Of a DNA stretch of 64,000 bases, positions 16,188 to 24,687 are shown piece by piece. The stretch is from Cloacibacterium sp046296655 (GTDB taxonomy: Bacteria > Bacteroidota > Bacteroidia > Flavobacteriales > Weeksellaceae). The stretch lies in contig JBKBLE010000009.1 in assembly GCA_046296655.1 (NCBI GenBank), positions 1 through 64,000 of the forward strand, given 5' to 3'. Under the pieces are notes generated by a model. The model saw only the letters and a program-made list of their open reading frames with translations. It did not search any database and had not been told where the DNA came from. Every line of letters begins with the position of its first letter. Positions within the stretch are counted from its first letter, which is position 1. The position numbers were made by a program, and so were the translations under genes.

Positions 16188-16249
16188 TTTTCAATTATTA
16201 ATATTTTGCAAAATTTTAAAATTTCAACCACAAATTATAGACTAAAAAT

Positions 16250-16771
16250 ATGGCTTTAGTTAGAGAACTTTTAGGAAAAACTCCCAAAATCGGGGAAAAT
16301 ACTTTTTTAGCAGAAACTGCAGTCATCATAGGCGATGTAGAAATGGGAAAAGATTGCAGTATTTGGTATAATGCGGTAATTAGAGGAGATGTACACTATA
16401 TAAAATTAGGAAACAAAGTAAATGTACAAGATAATGTGATGCTGCATTGTACGTATGAAAAATTTCCTTTAGTGATAGGCAATAATGTTTCTATTGGGCA
16501 TAATGCTTGTGTACACGGTTGCACTATTCATGATAATGTATTGATTGGGATGAGTTCTGTAGTAATGGACAATTGTGTGATAGAAAGCAATTCTATTGTG
16601 GCGGCAGGTTCTGTCGTTACACAAGGAACTCACATTAGAGCAGGTGAATTATGGGGAGGAGTTCCCGCCAAAAAAATTAAAGACGTTTCGCAAGAACTGA
16701 TTTCTGGCGAAATAGACAGAATTGCAAATAATTACGTGAAATATTCATCTTGGTATAAAGATGGACAATAA
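16250..16771 (+). CDS. Gamma-carbonic anhydrase family protein (YrdA-like)
   Basis: A 173-residue left-handed beta-helix protein built from hexapeptide repeats (for example VIIGDVEMGKDCSIWYNAVI, LVIGNNVSIGHNACVHGCTI, VLIGMSSVVMDNCVI). The trimer-forming, metal-binding histidines are present: HCTYE near 65 and IGHNACVHG near 84-92. The family includes gamma-type carbonic anhydrases and inactive relatives, so catalysis is plausible but not proven. It overlaps the next gene by 11 bp, so the two are cotranscribed. Confidence 0.92.
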   Translation: MALVRELLGKTPKIGENTFLAETAVIIGDVEMGKDCSIWYNAVIRGDVHYIKLGNKVNVQDNVMLHCTYEKFPLVIGNNVSIGHNACVHGCTIHDNVLIGMSSVVMDNCVIESNSIVAAGSVVTQGTHIRAGELWGGVPAKKIKDVSQELISGEIDRIANNYVKYSSWYKDGQ

Positions 16772-17294
16772 TTTACCCATACTGTCCACAAAAAGACTCA
16801 TACTTTCACAGCCTACGATTTCAGATTTGGAAGACATTGTTTTTCATGCCAATTCTACTTCGGAAATTGCAGAAAACTCCATTACTTTTCCTTATCCTTA
16901 TGAAGAAAAGCATGCTCATTTTTGGCTAAAAATGGCTGAAGACGGTTTTGCGAAAAAAGATGCTTACATTTTTGCTATTCGTGAAAAAGAAAATTTTAAA
17001 TTAATTGGTGCAATTGGTCTTCATGTAGATTTGGCAAATCAAAAAGCAGAAATTGGATATTGGCTCGGGAAATCTTTTTGGAACAAAGGCTATGTTTCTG
17101 AAGCATTGCAAAAAACTGTGGAATTTGGCTTTGAAGAGTTACATCTTAATAAAATTTATGCTTCTCATTTTCCGCACAATCCTGCATCGGGAAAAGTTTT
17201 GCAGAAAAACGGTTTTGAATTTGAAGGAATTTTGAAGCAAGAAGTTCTTAAAAATGGTCAATTTTTAGATCTACACCGATATGCTATTTTTTAA
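16761..17294 (+). CDS. GNAT N-acetyltransferase, RimJ/RimL type
   Basis: A 177-residue acetyltransferase of the GNAT superfamily. The N-terminus LSTKRLILSQPTISDLEDI is typical for the RimJ/RimL ribosomal-protein and small-molecule acetyltransferases. The acetyl-CoA region follows in AEIGYWLGKSFWNKGYVSEA near residues 94-113, and the C-terminal NPASGKVLQKNGFEFEG is the conserved beta-bulge segment. The substrate cannot be told from sequence. It overlaps the carbonic-anhydrase-like gene by 11 bp and ends before a bidirectional terminator. Confidence 0.9.
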   Translation: MDNNLPILSTKRLILSQPTISDLEDIVFHANSTSEIAENSITFPYPYEEKHAHFWLKMAEDGFAKKDAYIFAIREKENFKLIGAIGLHVDLANQKAEIGYWLGKSFWNKGYVSEALQKTVEFGFEELHLNKIYASHFPHNPASGKVLQKNGFEFEGILKQEVLKNGQFLDLHRYAIF

Positions 17295-17323
17295 GAAAAT
17301 ATTTAAATTCAGAAAAATAAATC

Positions 17324-17358
17324 AAAAGCCTGACTCGTGGAGAATCAGGCTTTTTTTT
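17324..17358. terminator. Bidirectional terminator between the GNAT gene and norB
   Basis: Stem AAAAGCCTGA pairs with TCAGGCTTTT with an 11-nt loop and a T8 run. Convergent genes flank it. Confidence 0.87.
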
Positions 17359-18691
17359 ACTGTATTTTCTTTGTCACAGAGTGCCAACTAAATTTGAACA
17401 AAGGATAGAGTAGCGCTATCAGTGCCAAAAGAAGTACAGCGCCGGAACTGGTGAAAATTTTGAAATAAATGCTCAAGGCGTTAATCATGTCATAAAAACT
17501 CTTGTTTTGCAATTTTTCAGAAATTTTTTGTAGTCCCATTCCGACTAAACAAACCCAAAATATAGCCAATGATAAATTGAAGACTAAAAGACTCCAATTG
17601 TATCTTTTCCAATTTAAAAAATGCGGCGCAACATCGTCTACAATTAAAGTGATTGAAGCTAATAACAGTAAAGTATTGATGCCAATTGTAGAACCCATTG
17701 CATGCGCCACTGTAATATGTGTTCCGTGCGTATAGAAATTTATAGCGGGGATAGATATAGAAATAGAAAGAACCAAGTTGAGCAAAATCCAGATTTCTGC
17801 ATAAGTAAGAATCTTAAACGAAAGTTTGTGATTTGGGTGGTTCACTTTTAGATAAGTATTTCTAAAAGAGTAAATAATGTTAGCCAAAATAAGCAATTCC
17901 GTCATACTAATGCTGTAAGCAACCAGTTTCACTGTTGGCGAAGCAGGAACAATGTAAGTATGATGTCCCCAGTTGAACATAAGATTCGTTAAGCCAAGAA
18001 AATAAAAGAAAAATGCAATTTTAGATTGATTGATTTTTTGGTCTCCAGAGATTTTTTCCATAGCAAACATAGCGGTTCCGTAGACCAGCATATTCCAAGA
18101 ACCAACCATAGAACCCATCGCTTTCCACTGAATGGTTACATCTCGAATGATATTGTCATTAAAAAATGATAATTGCCAAAGTTGTGCTTCTATTGTAGTA
18201 ATCAAAAAGAAAATTAAACCTGTACTCCAACTCCAAATGTAAACAGGGACGGTTTTGTAATTGGGTTTTACCGTCATGAAGAAATTATACATGAAGATCA
18301 ACCAAGAACTCACAATCAAAATCACGATATATGGCGGGAATTCTAAATATTCTCTTCCTCCGAATTTTCCTAAGACAAAGAAAACTGTTACCAAAACCAA
18401 TATTAAAATTTGTAATGCGATTTGTAATTTCGCTAGTTTTTCAGAATAAATTTTTCTACCCGAAACTTCTGGTAAATAATAATAAATAATTCCTGTGGCT
18501 GCTGTAAAAATCCAGTTGATAGAAAGATAAGTATGAAGCGGTCTAATTTTTTGGAAAGACAAAGTATCTTTCAATAAATTGGGATAAAGATGTTGCAATC
18601 CTCCTAAAATCCCAAAAACAAGTCCTAAAAAAAGCGAAAAAATGGCAATGATAATGAACCAGCTTCCGATGATGTTATTTTTCAGTTTCAT
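17357..18691 (-). CDS. NorB-like haem-copper oxidase superfamily subunit I with altered ligands
   Basis: A 444-residue protein with about 12 membrane segments, related to the catalytic subunit of cytochrome-c-dependent NO reductase. Conserved parts: RPLHTYL (His53, low-spin haem b ligand), GREYLEFPP (112-120), WGHHTYIVPA (His243-His244) and THGTHITVAH (His330). Several expected ligands are missing. About 50 residues before the HH pair, where NOR has HxxxE, the sequence reads AMGSMVGSWNM with no His and no Glu. The HxH pair of the late helix reads HAM (330-332). It overlaps norC by 17 bp. The family is clear, NO reductase activity is not. Confidence 0.8.
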   Translation of the reverse strand: MKLKNNIIGSWFIIIAIFSLFLGLVFGILGGLQHLYPNLLKDTLSFQKIRPLHTYLSINWIFTAATGIIYYYLPEVSGRKIYSEKLAKLQIALQILILVLVTVFFVLGKFGGREYLEFPPYIVILIVSSWLIFMYNFFMTVKPNYKTVPVYIWSWSTGLIFFLITTIEAQLWQLSFFNDNIIRDVTIQWKAMGSMVGSWNMLVYGTAMFAMEKISGDQKINQSKIAFFFYFLGLTNLMFNWGHHTYIVPASPTVKLVAYSISMTELLILANIIYSFRNTYLKVNHPNHKLSFKILTYAEIWILLNLVLSISISIPAINFYTHGTHITVAHAMGSTIGINTLLLLASITLIVDDVAPHFLNWKRYNWSLLVFNLSLAIFWVCLVGMGLQKISEKLQNKSFYDMINALSIYFKIFTSSGAVLLLALIALLYPLFKFSWHSVTKKIQ

Positions 18692-19061
18692 TTGGTGTAG
18701 TGTTTTTATAAGAAAAAGCGTTTTCGTCTACATATTTTAAATAATCTACCAATGCTTCTGTTTGTTCTTTACTGAACTGGAAATTAGGCATTCTGGTTCC
18801 GCCACCATTTTCTATAAAAGCTTTTACGTAGGCTTCTCCACGAGTTTTATCTGAAATAGCAGTGGTAAGTTCTGGACCTAAATATCCTCCTAAACCAAAA
18901 ATCTGATGGCAAGATTGACAATTGTACTCTTGATATATTTTTTTACCCAATTGTTGTCGGGTAGTCATTACGGTTCCGTAGTCTGTTGCGCCTGTATAAA
19001 TCCAAGAAGAATAAATGGCAAACGCAAAAAAGAGCGTCAAAAAAATCCATATCTTTTTCAT
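18675..19061 (-). CDS. NorC-like membrane-anchored cytochrome c
   Basis: A 128-residue protein with one N-terminal membrane anchor (about residues 4-21) and a periplasmic cytochrome c domain. The haem-binding CQSCH motif is at residues 48-52, and the methionine of GTRMPNF is the likely sixth ligand. This is the size and layout of NorC, the electron-input subunit of NO reductase. The gene overlaps its partner by 17 bp, so translation is coupled. It sits behind a promoter box and a large stem-loop in its 5' leader. Confidence 0.85.
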   Translation of the reverse strand: MKKIWIFLTLFFAFAIYSSWIYTGATDYGTVMTTRQQLGKKIYQEYNCQSCHQIFGLGGYLGPELTTAISDKTRGEAYVKAFIENGGGTRMPNFQFSKEQTEALVDYLKYVDENAFSYKNTTPNETEK

Positions 19062-19097
19062 ATGTAGATATTTTTTGTTTTTTTAGAGGTCATATGC

Positions 19098-19144
19098 AAT
19101 CGCTTAATCATGATTAGCATTGGTGTTTTCTAATCATAGCGATT
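19098..19144 (-). promoter_or_regulatory. Large stem-loop in the norC-like 5' leader
   Basis: Arms 19098-19104 plus 19110-19117 pair with 19130-19144: AATCGCT and ATGATTAG against CTAATCAT and AGCGATT, with a 5-nt bulge and a 12-nt loop. The 12-bp palindrome TAATCATGATTA (19105-19116) overlaps one arm and could be a protein-binding site. The structure lies between the predicted transcription start and the gene. The remaining part of this 302-bp gene-free stretch is AT-rich and shows no further clear feature apart from the promoters listed. Confidence 0.5.
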
Positions 19145-19173
19145 TCATAAGATTTTTTTTAAAAATTCTGGTG

Positions 19174-19181
19174 CAAAGTTA
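19174..19181 (-). promoter_or_regulatory. Promoter -7 box of the norCB-like pair
   Basis: On the minus strand the sequence reads TAACTTTG. No -33 box is evident, which could point to an activator. The transcript would have a leader of about 100 nt. Confidence 0.5.
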
Positions 19182-19347
19182 ATTTCTTAATCAATATCTT
19201 TTTATGATTTGCGTCATCTATTGATATGATAGTTTTTATATATCATTAAATCTTTCTCCATTTTTTACATCAATAATTTTAAAAAATTAGATTTTAAATC
19301 TTCATAATGCTAAATTCTCAAATCATCACATCTTGATTTTTTTTCAC

Positions 19348-19355
19348 TATTTTTG
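19348..19355 (+). promoter_or_regulatory. Promoter -7 box of the helicase gene
   Basis: TATTTTTG fits TAnnTTTG and ends 8 nt before ATG 19364. Confidence 0.5.
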
Positions 19356-19363
19356 AACCTAGA

Positions 19364-21496
19364 ATGAATAACCAACTTTTTGACCTCGTAGAAAACACTT
19401 CACGAAATATTTTCCTCACAGGAAAAGCAGGAACCGGTAAAACCACTTTTCTGAATAATTTCGTTAAAAAAACTCGTAAAAAACACATTGTAGTAGCGCC
19501 TACTGGAATTGCTGCTATCAATGCTGGTGGTGTTACCATTCATTCTATGTTCGGATTTCCGCTCAGAACTTTTATCCCAACTTTAGAGCGAATTAATGAA
19601 AATCTGGCGATGAATATTCCAGATTTAATGCAGCATTTTAAGTACAGAAAAGATAAACTAAAATTGCTAAGAGAAGTAGAAGTCATCATTGTAGATGAGG
19701 TTTCTATGCTAAGAGCTGATGTGTTGGATATGATGGATTTTTCGCTGCGCCATATTCGCAGAAATCAAGAAAAATTCGGGGGTGTTCAGATGCTTTTTAT
19801 TGGGGATTTGTACCAACTTCCGCCTGTAGTGAGAGACGAAAATGAATACATTATGAAGCAATTTTATGCTTCGCCATTTTTTTTCGATGCTTTTGTTTTA
19901 AAAAATACCAATCTTCTCACGGTAGAACTGACCGAAGTTTTCAGACAAAAAGATGAAGATTTTCTTAAAATTTTAAATGAAATTAGAGACGGAAATCTAT
20001 CCAGAGAACATTACGAAAAACTCCACGAAAGATACATTCCAGATTTTGAACCAAAAGAAGAAGCCTACGTTTATCTTACTTCTCACAATAGAATTGCAGA
20101 TGATATTAACACGAAAAAGCTCAATGAATTAGGTGGAAAAACGTATCAGTTTAAAGCTAAAATTGTTGGTGATTTTAAGGAATCTCAATTTCCAAATGAA
20201 GAAGTTCTAGACCTGAAAGTTGGCGCACAAGTCATGTTCATCAGAAATGATGCTACTCAAGAAAAAAAGTATTTCAACGGAAAATTAGCAGAAGTGGTAG
20301 ACTTGTCTGCTGATGAAATTTGGGTGAGAATAGATGGGGATGACGAAGATTACAAACTAAAAAAAGAAATCTGGGAACAGAAAAAATACACACTTGATAC
20401 CGAAAAAAACATCAAAGAAGAAGTTTTGGGCAGCTTCGAGCAATATCCCATTCGTTTGGCTTGGGCGGTGACGATTCATAAATCTCAGGGGCTTACTTTT
20501 GACCGATTAATTGTAGATGCTGGGAAATCTTTCGCTTCTGGTCAGGTTTACGTGGCGCTTTCGCGCTGTAGAACTTTAGAAGGAATTGTTTTGAAATCTA
20601 AAATTTCTAGCGATGTGATTTTCAGTGACAGAAGAGTGGCAGAATTTCAGGATGCGACTCATGCAAATGACCGATTAGAAGAAATTTTGCATGCCGAAAA
20701 ATACGATTACAGCATCAGAAAAGTGCTTCGTTATTTAGATATTTCTTGGGCTAAAGAATCTTTGGAAACTTGGAATAAGGCTTCTAAAGAAAGCAAATTT
20801 GTAGACAAAGAAAAAACTCAAAATTTATATTTTCTCATCAAAAAATCGGTGGAAAATCTTACGGATATTTATCTGAAATTTGAAAAATTTATTTGGCCAA
20901 AAACCAGAAAGTTCATCCAAACGCAAGAAAATTGGGAAGAAATAGAAACCAAATCATCTGGAGCGGTAAATTTCTTTTTTACCAAGGTAAATGAAGAGAT
21001 TTTTAAACCATTTAGAGAATTTTATGCCGAAACAAAAGGCGTAAAAGGAATGAAACAATACAATGAAGACACTCGAGTTTTTCTGGATGATTTAGAAGAT
21101 TATTTGAACGATTTAAAGCAGGTTCGTTTGTTAGAAAAACCTCTTTTTGACGAAAAAAATGACGAAAAAATTTCGGTGAAAGTAGTTAAAATTCCTACCC
21201 AAAACATTACGTTACAACTCTTCGAAGAGGGTAAATCTATTGGCGAAATTGCAAAAAAGAGAGGAATTTTGGTGCAAACTGTTTTTGGGCATTTAGGGAA
21301 ATTTGTAGAAAATGGACAATTAGAAATAGAAAGAATTATTGCCAAAGAATATATACAAGATTTTGAGATTTTCTACAAAACTAAATTCATAGAGAATCCA
21401 GAACAATATGAAAGCCTTAATGAATTAAAACGCGAATTGCCTCATATGGAATTTCACGAATTAAGGGTTTTAAGAGATTATTTTAGAGGAAGGTAA
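19364..21496 (+). CDS. PIF1-like SF1B DNA helicase with C-terminal HTH domain
   Basis: A 710-residue helicase. Walker A FLTGKAGTGKTTFL lies at residues 18-31, motif VAPTGIAAINAGGVTIHSMF at 45-64, Walker B VIIVDEVSML near 110, FIGDLYQLPPV near 146 and the late motif LAWAVTIHKSQGLTFDRLIV near 364-383. This order is typical of PIF1/RecD-like 5'-3' helicases. The C-terminal part (about 600-700) contains a winged helix-turn-helix of the HTH_40 type (TLQLFEEGKSIGEIAKKRG). The role is probably genome maintenance. Its own promoter box is present and proC follows. Confidence 0.92.
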   Translation: MNNQLFDLVENTSRNIFLTGKAGTGKTTFLNNFVKKTRKKHIVVAPTGIAAINAGGVTIHSMFGFPLRTFIPTLERINENLAMNIPDLMQHFKYRKDKLKLLREVEVIIVDEVSMLRADVLDMMDFSLRHIRRNQEKFGGVQMLFIGDLYQLPPVVRDENEYIMKQFYASPFFFDAFVLKNTNLLTVELTEVFRQKDEDFLKILNEIRDGNLSREHYEKLHERYIPDFEPKEEAYVYLTSHNRIADDINTKKLNELGGKTYQFKAKIVGDFKESQFPNEEVLDLKVGAQVMFIRNDATQEKKYFNGKLAEVVDLSADEIWVRIDGDDEDYKLKKEIWEQKKYTLDTEKNIKEEVLGSFEQYPIRLAWAVTIHKSQGLTFDRLIVDAGKSFASGQVYVALSRCRTLEGIVLKSKISSDVIFSDRRVAEFQDATHANDRLEEILHAEKYDYSIRKVLRYLDISWAKESLETWNKASKESKFVDKEKTQNLYFLIKKSVENLTDIYLKFEKFIWPKTRKFIQTQENWEEIETKSSGAVNFFFTKVNEEIFKPFREFYAETKGVKGMKQYNEDTRVFLDDLEDYLNDLKQVRLLEKPLFDEKNDEKISVKVVKIPTQNITLQLFEEGKSIGEIAKKRGILVQTVFGHLGKFVENGQLEIERIIAKEYIQDFEIFYKTKFIENPEQYESLNELKRELPHMEFHELRVLRDYFRGR

Positions 21497-21558
21497 AAAA
21501 CCAAACGGAATCAAACCATTTCAAACAAAATCAAAACAACATCAAATAATATAAAAAT

Positions 21559-22362
21559 ATGAAAATTGCAATCATCGGAGCAGGAAATATGGGTGTGGCG
21601 TTCTCTCGTTCTTTTCTTAAATATGAATTGGTAAAACCACAGAACTTGCAACTCATCATCAGAAGTGAAGAAAAAATTGGAAAAATAAAAAAAGAGTTCC
21701 CCCAACTAAAAGTTTCTTTTTTTGAAGAAGCTAATATAGATGATGCAGAGCTCATTATTGTTTCTGTAAAACCTCAGGATTTTCCTTTTGTAGCAGAAAA
21801 TTTGCCTTTCAAATTCAAAGAAAAGCAGATTATTCTTTCTATAATGGCAGGCGTAAAAATCGAGAAAATTCAAGATTTACTGAACCATAAAAATGTGGTG
21901 AGAGCTATGCCTAACTCTCCAACGCTAATCGGTATGGGAATTACAGGATACACCGCAGCAGAAGGTATTACCTTTAACCAAATTATACAAATCGAAAGAT
22001 TGCTAAACAGTTCTGGCAGAGCAGTTTACTTAGAAGACGAAAATCTTCTAGATGCGGTAACTGCGTTAAGTGGAAGCGGACCTGCTTATTTTTATTACTT
22101 TGTAGATGCGATGATTAAGGCAGGAATGAAGATGGGAATTAACGAAAATCTATCAAAACTTTTTGTACAACAAACGATGATTGGGGCGTATCATCTCATC
22201 AATAATTCTGATAAAAATCTAGACGAATTGGTGAAAGAAGTGGCTTCAAAAGGTGGAACTACAGAAGCAGCTCTAAAAGTTTTTAATGAAAATTCATTAA
22301 AAGAAATTGTAGAAAACGGAATCTTTGCTGCCGAAATTCGTGCTAAAGAATTGAATGGTTAA
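21559..22362 (+). CDS. proC: Pyrroline-5-carboxylate reductase
   Basis: Reduces pyrroline-5-carboxylate to proline with NAD(P)H. The Rossmann motif IGAGNMGVAFSRSFL is at residues 5-19. MPNSPTLIGMGITGY near 119 and the catalytic signature ALSGSGPAYFYYFVDAM near 170-186 are complete. Length is 267 residues, as usual. Its last 4 bases overlap the 3' end of the convergent ABC-F gene, so no terminator separates them. Confidence 0.95.
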   Translation: MKIAIIGAGNMGVAFSRSFLKYELVKPQNLQLIIRSEEKIGKIKKEFPQLKVSFFEEANIDDAELIIVSVKPQDFPFVAENLPFKFKEKQIILSIMAGVKIEKIQDLLNHKNVVRAMPNSPTLIGMGITGYTAAEGITFNQIIQIERLLNSSGRAVYLEDENLLDAVTALSGSGPAYFYYFVDAMIKAGMKMGINENLSKLFVQQTMIGAYHLINNSDKNLDELVKEVASKGGTTEAALKVFNENSLKEIVENGIFAAEIRAKELNG

Positions 22363-24263
22363 CTCATTATTTCCTGTAATTCTAACCAACGCATCTCGTA
22401 TTCTTCTAGTTTTTCAGAAACCTTTTCTAGCTCTGCAGAAAGTGTTGCGATTTTCTCGTAATCAGCTTCATTATTGAGTTTTTCAAGAATTTCAGCACGT
22501 TTTTTCTCTAATTCGGGCATTTCTTTTTCTATCGTTTCCAGTTCGCGCTGTTCTTTGAAAGAAAGTTTTTTCTTTGCTGGAAGCTGGAAGCTGGGAGCTG
22601 GAAGTTTCGATTCTGCATTATTCGTGTTTTCGGATTTTTGATTGACGTTTTCCGACTTCCATCTTCCATCTTCCATCTTACGACTTTCTCGATATTCCGA
22701 AAAATTCCCTACAAAATCTTTGATTTTTCCATCACCTTCGAACGCTAAAACATGGTCTACAATTCTATCCATAAAATAACGGTCGTGAGAAACAATGATG
22801 AGACAACCTGCGAAATTCTGTAAAAAGTTTTCCAAAACGGTCAATGTTGGCAAGTCTAAATCATTGGTAGGTTCATCAAAAATCAAGAAGTTAGGATTTT
22901 GATACAACACATACATCAAGTGCAATCTTCGTTTTTCGCCACCGGAAAGTTTAGAAATTGGTGAATATTGCGTTTGGTCGTCAAATAAGAAAATTCTTAA
23001 AAACTGCGATGCAGAAATGGTTCTTCCGTTGGCTAAAGGGAAATTTTCAGAAATATTTTTGATGAAGTCTATGACTCTTTCTTCCTCATTATATTGCAAA
23101 CCTTTTTGAGAAAAATAACCAAATTTTATAGTTTCTCCCGTTTCTATTTCTCCAGAATCTTTGGGCTCTAAACCTTGAATAATATTGAGAAGTGTAGATT
23201 TTCCTGCTCCATTTTTTCCTACAATTCCTACTTTTTCGCCTCGTTGAAATGAATATGAAAAATCTTTGAGCAAAACCAAATCTCCATAACTTTTGTTGAT
23301 GTTTTTAAGCTCCAAAATCTTTTTTCCCAATCTTTTCATCTCAAAATCGAGTTCCAGAGATTGCTTTTTGGTATTGGTTTTTGCTACTTTTTCGGTGTCG
23401 TAGAACGCATCAATTCTAGATTTTGATTTGGTGGTTCTCGCTTTTGGTTGACGGCGCATCCATTCTAATTCTTTTCGGTAAAGATTGTTGGCTTTGTCAA
23501 TCGTAGCGTTCAGATTATCTTCACGAATCATCTTGTTTTCCAGATAAGTCGCATAACTTCCATTATGAACATACAGATTTTGGTCTTCCATTTCCCAAAC
23601 CGTGTCGCAGACAGAATCCAGAAAATAACGGTCGTGCGTTACTAAAAGCAACGTAATCATGGCTTTAGAAAGATAATTTTCTAACCATTCTACCATTTCT
23701 ACGTCTAGGTGATTGGTAGGTTCGTCCATAATCAGCAAGACGTGTCTGTGTTCTGCTCTGGTTTCTGTAAGGAGTTTTGCAAGGGCAACTCTTTTGATTT
23801 GTCCTCCAGAAAGTGTGCCCATTTTCGCTTCTAGATTGGTGATTTTTAGCTGCGAAAGAATTTGTTTCATTTCGGTTTCTAAATTCCATGCTTTGTGAAT
23901 TTCCATTTCTGCCAAAGCTTTTTCTATAAATTTTTGGTCAGTAGAATGTAGCGATTTGTGATAATTTTTAAGCGCTTGAATAGGCTTAGAATCTAGTGTC
24001 ATCATGAATTCTTCCACAGTAAGTTGAGAGTCAAACTCAATTTCTTGGTCGAACAAAACTACCTGAACATCTTTATTAATCACTACTTCGCCAGAATCTG
24101 CAATTTCTTTTCCTAAAAGAATTTTCAAAAGCGTAGATTTTCCAGTGCCGTTTTTGGCGACAATCGCAATTTTGTCTCCTTCATTGATGTGGAAAGAAAT
24201 ATTCTTAAAAAGCGTTTTGATGCCGTAAGATTTGGTCAGATTTTCTGCGGAAACGTAGTTCAT
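22359..24263 (-). CDS. ABC-F family ATPase (Uup-like)
   Basis: A 634-residue soluble protein with two ABC ATPase domains and no membrane segments, as in ABC-F translation factors. Domain 1 has VAKNGTGKSTLLK (36-48), LSGGQIKRVALAKLL near 152 and MDEPTNHLDV. The PtIM-type linker lies at about 240-300. Domain 2 has VGKNGAGKSTLLN near 347 and LSGGEKRRLHLMYVL near 440. A charged C-terminal coiled coil ends the protein. Residues about 526-563 are low-complexity and are encoded by two heptamer tracts, which looks like captured intergenic DNA. A ribosome-associated role is likely. Confidence 0.93.
   Translation of the reverse strand: MNYVSAENLTKSYGIKTLFKNISFHINEGDKIAIVAKNGTGKSTLLKILLGKEIADSGEVVINKDVQVVLFDQEIEFDSQLTVEEFMMTLDSKPIQALKNYHKSLHSTDQKFIEKALAEMEIHKAWNLETEMKQILSQLKITNLEAKMGTLSGGQIKRVALAKLLTETRAEHRHVLLIMDEPTNHLDVEMVEWLENYLSKAMITLLLVTHDRYFLDSVCDTVWEMEDQNLYVHNGSYATYLENKMIREDNLNATIDKANNLYRKELEWMRRQPKARTTKSKSRIDAFYDTEKVAKTNTKKQSLELDFEMKRLGKKILELKNINKSYGDLVLLKDFSYSFQRGEKVGIVGKNGAGKSTLLNIIQGLEPKDSGEIETGETIKFGYFSQKGLQYNEEERVIDFIKNISENFPLANGRTISASQFLRIFLFDDQTQYSPISKLSGGEKRRLHLMYVLYQNPNFLIFDEPTNDLDLPTLTVLENFLQNFAGCLIIVSHDRYFMDRIVDHVLAFEGDGKIKDFVGNFSEYRESRKMEDGRWKSENVNQKSENTNNAESKLPAPSFQLPAKKKLSFKEQRELETIEKEMPELEKKRAEILEKLNNEADYEKIATLSAELEKVSEKLEEYEMRWLELQEIMS
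22576..22603. repeat. Heptamer tract (GCTGGAA units) inside the ABC-F gene
   Basis: Four tandem units GCTGGAA, GCTGGAA, GCTGGGA, GCTGGAA encode part of the linker before the C-terminal coiled coil. Gain or loss of one unit would shift the frame. Confidence 0.85.
22652..22686. repeat. Heptamer tract (CCATCTT units) inside the ABC-F gene
   Basis: Units CCGACTT, three CCATCTT and ACGACTT. The same motifs occur in the non-coding tract at 31982-32044. Confidence 0.85.
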
Positions 24264-24343
24264 GTTAGGTTGAGGAAAAGGTTAAGGTTGAGATTGCGAA
24301 AATACGAAAAATGAAATGGGAATAAATTTTATTGTGGAAAGAT

Positions 24344-24676
24344 TTATTTTTTCTTCAAAGCTTCTCCTTCGAAAGTAATTCCTTCCCAGCCAAATTTCAT
24401 GAAATTTCTAATGTTTTGGTGGTCTGTTCCTTCTGGATTTTTCAAAACGTCTTCTCTGTAAAACTCGCTAAATAATAAAAGCGTCTCTTCTTTAGAAAGT
24501 TGGTTGATTTTGGCAAAACTGAAAACCTTGCAAGAGCCATTATTTTGATTGGCTTCGTTTACCGTATTTCCGTTAGTGAATTTAGTAGGTGTGAATTCGT
24601 AATGTTCATCTATATAAGTTATTACGTTGCTGAAAACCAATTCTTCTGGTGTATTTTTTAATTGTTCTAATATCAT
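24344..24676 (-). CDS. HopJ family protein
   Basis: A 110-residue small acidic protein of the HopJ family (PF08888), recognised by FSNVITYIDEHYEFTPTKF at residues 15-33, NGSCKVFSFAKI near 46 and the C-terminal RNFMKFGWEGITFEGEAL. Family members are named after a Pseudomonas type III effector, but they are common in bacteria without type III secretion, so an effector role is not implied here. No secretion signal is visible. It follows the GH25 gene by 11 bp and is probably cotranscribed with it. Confidence 0.85.
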   Translation of the reverse strand: MILEQLKNTPEELVFSNVITYIDEHYEFTPTKFTNGNTVNEANQNNGSCKVFSFAKINQLSKEETLLLFSEFYREDVLKNPEGTDHQNIRNFMKFGWEGITFEGEALKKK

Positions 24677-24687
24677 TTTATTTTTCT

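Noticed and set aside
19364..21496. Phage or conjugative helicase marking a mobile island.
   Set aside because: The PIF1-like helicase with HTH_40 tail is a typical chromosomal Bacteroidota gene. Neighbours are housekeeping genes, and no integrase or attachment site is visible.
24344..24676. Type III secretion effector, because of the HopJ name.
   Set aside because: HopJ-family proteins are widespread in bacteria without type III secretion, and no secretion genes are here.
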